From Moringa oleifera (lineage: Eukaryota > Streptophyta > Magnoliopsida > Brassicales > Moringaceae), in NCBI GenBank assembly GCA_021397835.1, contig JAJFZO010000028.1, forward strand, positions 1,054,001-1,118,000: 64,000 bases of DNA, written 5' to 3'. The notes below the pieces were generated by a model. The model did not search any database, was not told where the DNA came from, and saw nothing but the letters and a program-made list of their open reading frames with translations. This document shows, piece by piece, positions 61,801-64,000 of this stretch (positions within the stretch are counted from its first letter, which is position 1; every line of letters starts with the position of its first letter). Both the position numbers and the translations under genes were made by a program.

Positions 61801-64000
61801 AATCCTTAAACCCTAAAGCCTAGTTTACGGGGTAGGGCTTGGGCATTATGGATTAGGGTTACAGTTAGGGGTTAGGATTGAGGGTTTAAGTTTTCAAAGT
61901 TAAGGGTTAGGGTTTAGGATTCAAGATTTTAGGAATAGAGGTTAGGGTTAAAGGTTAAAGGTTTTGGTTTTACGTTGATGGTTAGGGTTTAAGGTTTAAG
62001 GGTTAGGGGTTAAGGGATAAGGGCTCGACTTTAGGGTTTACATCTTCAGATTTAAGGTTTATAATTTACAGCTTAGGACTTAGGATTTAGGGTTTAGGGG
62101 TCAAAGTTTAGGATTTAGGGCTATCGGTTATGGGTTTACAGTTTAGAGTTTCGGGTATAAGGATTTGGGTTCAAGGTTTAGAGTTTAGGGTTAAGGTTTT
62201 GGCTTTAAGGTTTAGGTTTTAGGCTTTAGAGTTTAGTGTTTTACGATTAACATTTAGGTTATGGTGTAAGTGGTTAGAGTTTAGGGGTTAGCAATAAGTG
62301 TTTATGGTTACGGTGTAGATGGATAAGATTTAGGGGCTAGCAATTAGTGTCTATGGTTAAGGGTGTTAGTGCATAAGGTTTTGGGGTTAGGATTTAGTCT
62401 TTAGGGGGTTGTTGTTGTTGTTTAAAGAATGGAGTAAAGGGTTTGAGGTTTTGGTATTGGAGTTTAGGGTTAGCATTTTTGGCTTTAGGGTTTAGTGGTT
62501 AGAGTTTAGAGATCGGGGTTTAAGTGTTATAGTTTAGGGTTTGCCGTTAGGTTTATTGTTAAGGACCTAGGGTTTTGGGCTAGGGTTTAAGGTTTATAGT
62601 TTAGGGTTTATGGTCAGGGTTAAAGATTTAGGGTTTAGGGGCTAAGAGTTTGGGTTTAGGTTAGGGTTATAAGTTTAGAATTTAAGGTTTAAGGTTTAAG
62701 GGTTTGGGTTGAGGGTTTAAGATTTAAGGTTTTATGCTTAAAGTGAATGATTAAGGCTTAGGGTTTGGAGCTTAGAGGTTAGAATTTTGGGTTTAGTGTT
62801 TAGGGTTTTAGGTTTATAGTTTAGGGGTTGTGATTTGGGTTTTGGTATAGGGTTTTGGGTTTATGGTTTAGGAGTTGCGATTTGGGTTTTGGTCTATGGT
62901 TTTGGGTTTATGGTTTAGGAGTTGCGATTTGGGTTTTGGTCTATGGTTTTGGGTTTATGGTTTAAAGTTTATGATTTTGGTTTTTGATATAAGGTTTTGT
63001 GTTTTGAGTTTAAGGTTTAAAGATGAGGTCTTTGGAGTTAGAGGTCAGTGTTTAAGGTAAACGTTTAGGAATTAAGGTTTAAAGTTTAAAGATTAGGGTT
63101 TAAGGGTTATAGTTTAGGATTTGGGGTTAGGTTTATAGTTAAGGGCTTAAGGTTTCAAGGTTATCGTTAGGTTTTTGACTAAGCTTTAAGGTTTACAGTT
63201 TATAGTTTATGGTTTGGGTTAAAGATTTAAGGTTCAGGGATTAGGTTAAGGTTTAGGGGCTAGGGCTAGGGGTTTGGATTTAGGTTATGGTTATGGAGTT
63301 TAAAATTTAAGGTTTAACGTTTAGAGTTTAGGAGTTTGTTGTAAGGGATTGGGTTTAGTTTTTAGGGTTTTATGCTCAGGTTTAATGATTAAGGCTTAGG
63401 ATTTTGAGCTTAGCGATTAGGGTTTTGGGTTTAGTTTTTAAGGTTTTTGGTAGTTTAGGGGGTTGTGACTTTGGGTTTTGGTATATGATTTTAGGTTTAG
63501 AGTTTATGATTCTAGTTTGGTATAAGGTTTTGAGTTTCAAGTTTAAGGTTTAGGTTTTAATGGCTATAGTTTAGAGTTTAAAGGTGAGGTCTTTGGAGTT
63601 AGAGGTTAGTGTTAGGGTAAAGGTTTAGGAATTTAGGTTTGAAAGTTTAGGGATTAAGGGTTTGAGTTTAAGATTTTGGGGTTAAGGGTTAAAGTTTAGA
63701 GTTAAAGGGTCAGGGTTTAGGGTTTTGGGCTTAAAGTTTATGGTTTGAGGTTTATGGTTTAAGGTTTAGCAATTAGTGTTTAGAGTTTAAAGTTTGGGTT
63801 TTAAGGTTTGTAGTGCTTAGGATTTTGGGTTTAGGATCTATTGTTTTGGGTTTATAGTTTAGGGGATAGGGTTTAGGGTGTAGGAGTTATCATTTGGGGT
63901 TAAGAATTGGGATAAGGTTCTGGAGTTTAGGATTTATAGCATAGGGGTAGGTGTCTTATGTTTAAGGTTATGGTTTAGGGATTAAGGGTTACGGTTTCGG
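61801..64000 (+). repeat. Degenerate telomere-like block, reaching the window end
   Basis: At least 2.2 kb of TTTAGGG-type heptamers. A few units at the very start are in CCCTAAA orientation (61803-61820), followed by the usual orientation. It is richer in TTTAGGG-like units than other blocks but still degenerate, and the end is not seen. Contains local duplications at 62825-62965 and 62850-63640. Reading frames in it are translated repeat. Confidence 0.87.
62825..62965 (+). repeat. 47-bp tandem repeat, about three copies
   Basis: GTTG(T/C)GATTTGGGTTTTGG recurs at 62827, 62874 and 62921, each followed by TATGGTTTTGGGTTTATGG or a close variant. Confidence 0.9.

Noticed and set aside
62875..63060. 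Hydrophobic 61-codon frame resembling a membrane peptide
   Set aside because: Pure translation of TTTGGG/TTTAGG-type repeat (FGLWFWVYGL-like). Not a gene.
61801..64000. True chromosome end
   Set aside because: The heptamers are degenerate, with no long perfect TTTAGGG run, and the block starts with a few inverted units. It looks interstitial. A functional telomere just beyond the window cannot be excluded.
1..64000. CRISPR array or prokaryotic defence system
   Set aside because: The short tandem repeats lack the constant-repeat/unique-spacer pattern, and the transposons, plant exons and introns show eukaryotic DNA.

Overview
The window is plant nuclear DNA, most likely an angiosperm heterochromatic, subtelomere-like or pericentromeric region. 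The reasons are long tracts of degenerate plant telomere-type heptamers (TTTAGGG), remnants of one Ty3/gypsy-type LTR retrotransposon family, a CACTA DNA transposon, Harbinger-type and other MITEs, and captured plant gene exons (organellar ribosomal protein L3 and beta-amylase). I found no intact protein-coding gene, tRNA or rRNA. The species cannot be named from sequence alone.

Two old, diverged tandem repeats make up most of the window. The first is an AT-rich repeat with a strict 17-bp period. Its consensus is about GCCTAATAATTAATTGG in the orientation I call forward, and CCAATTAATTATTAGGC in reverse. It fills 1-2204 (reverse), 3056-4191 and 6641-9165 (forward), 9166-10540 (reverse), 10541-18175 (forward, interrupted by a 1-kb MITE), 19691-34350 (reverse, interrupted by a CACTA element and a small hairpin MITE), 41641-46559 (reverse), 51411-55465 (reverse, interrupted by a solo LTR) and 55466-61800 (forward). 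The second is a 7-bp degenerate telomere-like repeat in blocks at 2205-3055, 4714-4798, 5175-6640, 37353-40020, 40303-40768, 41312-41640, 49544-51410 and 61801-64000. All read TTTAGGG on the plus strand except 37353-39640, which reads CCCTAAA.

Mobile elements are set into this background. One LTR family (LTR about 600-780 bp, starting TGACAC or similar and ending near TATCA) occurs as fragments, possible solo LTRs and broken pol remnants at 4192-5174, 34351-37352, 40021-40302, 40769-41311, 46560-49543 and 53030-53811. Most copies touch a telomere-like block. A 1000-bp Harbinger-like MITE lies at 16954-17953 with TAA target duplications. A 2957-bp CACTA element lies at 22800-25756 with CACTACTACAAA termini and TCC target duplications. 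It is a Pack-CACTA: it carries a ribosomal protein L3 exon, a beta-amylase exon-intron-exon piece and an unidentified C-terminal exon, together with GC-rich minisatellites.

Nothing here works as a pathway. What the window records is history: satellite amplification with inversions, higher-order repeats of about 1.27 kb, segmental duplications, and transposon insertion and decay. The most notable single object is the Pack-CACTA, whose two captured gene pieces are joined by splice sites in compatible phase. The most unusual large-scale feature is the interleaving of a 17-bp satellite, degenerate telomere repeat and one LTR family.
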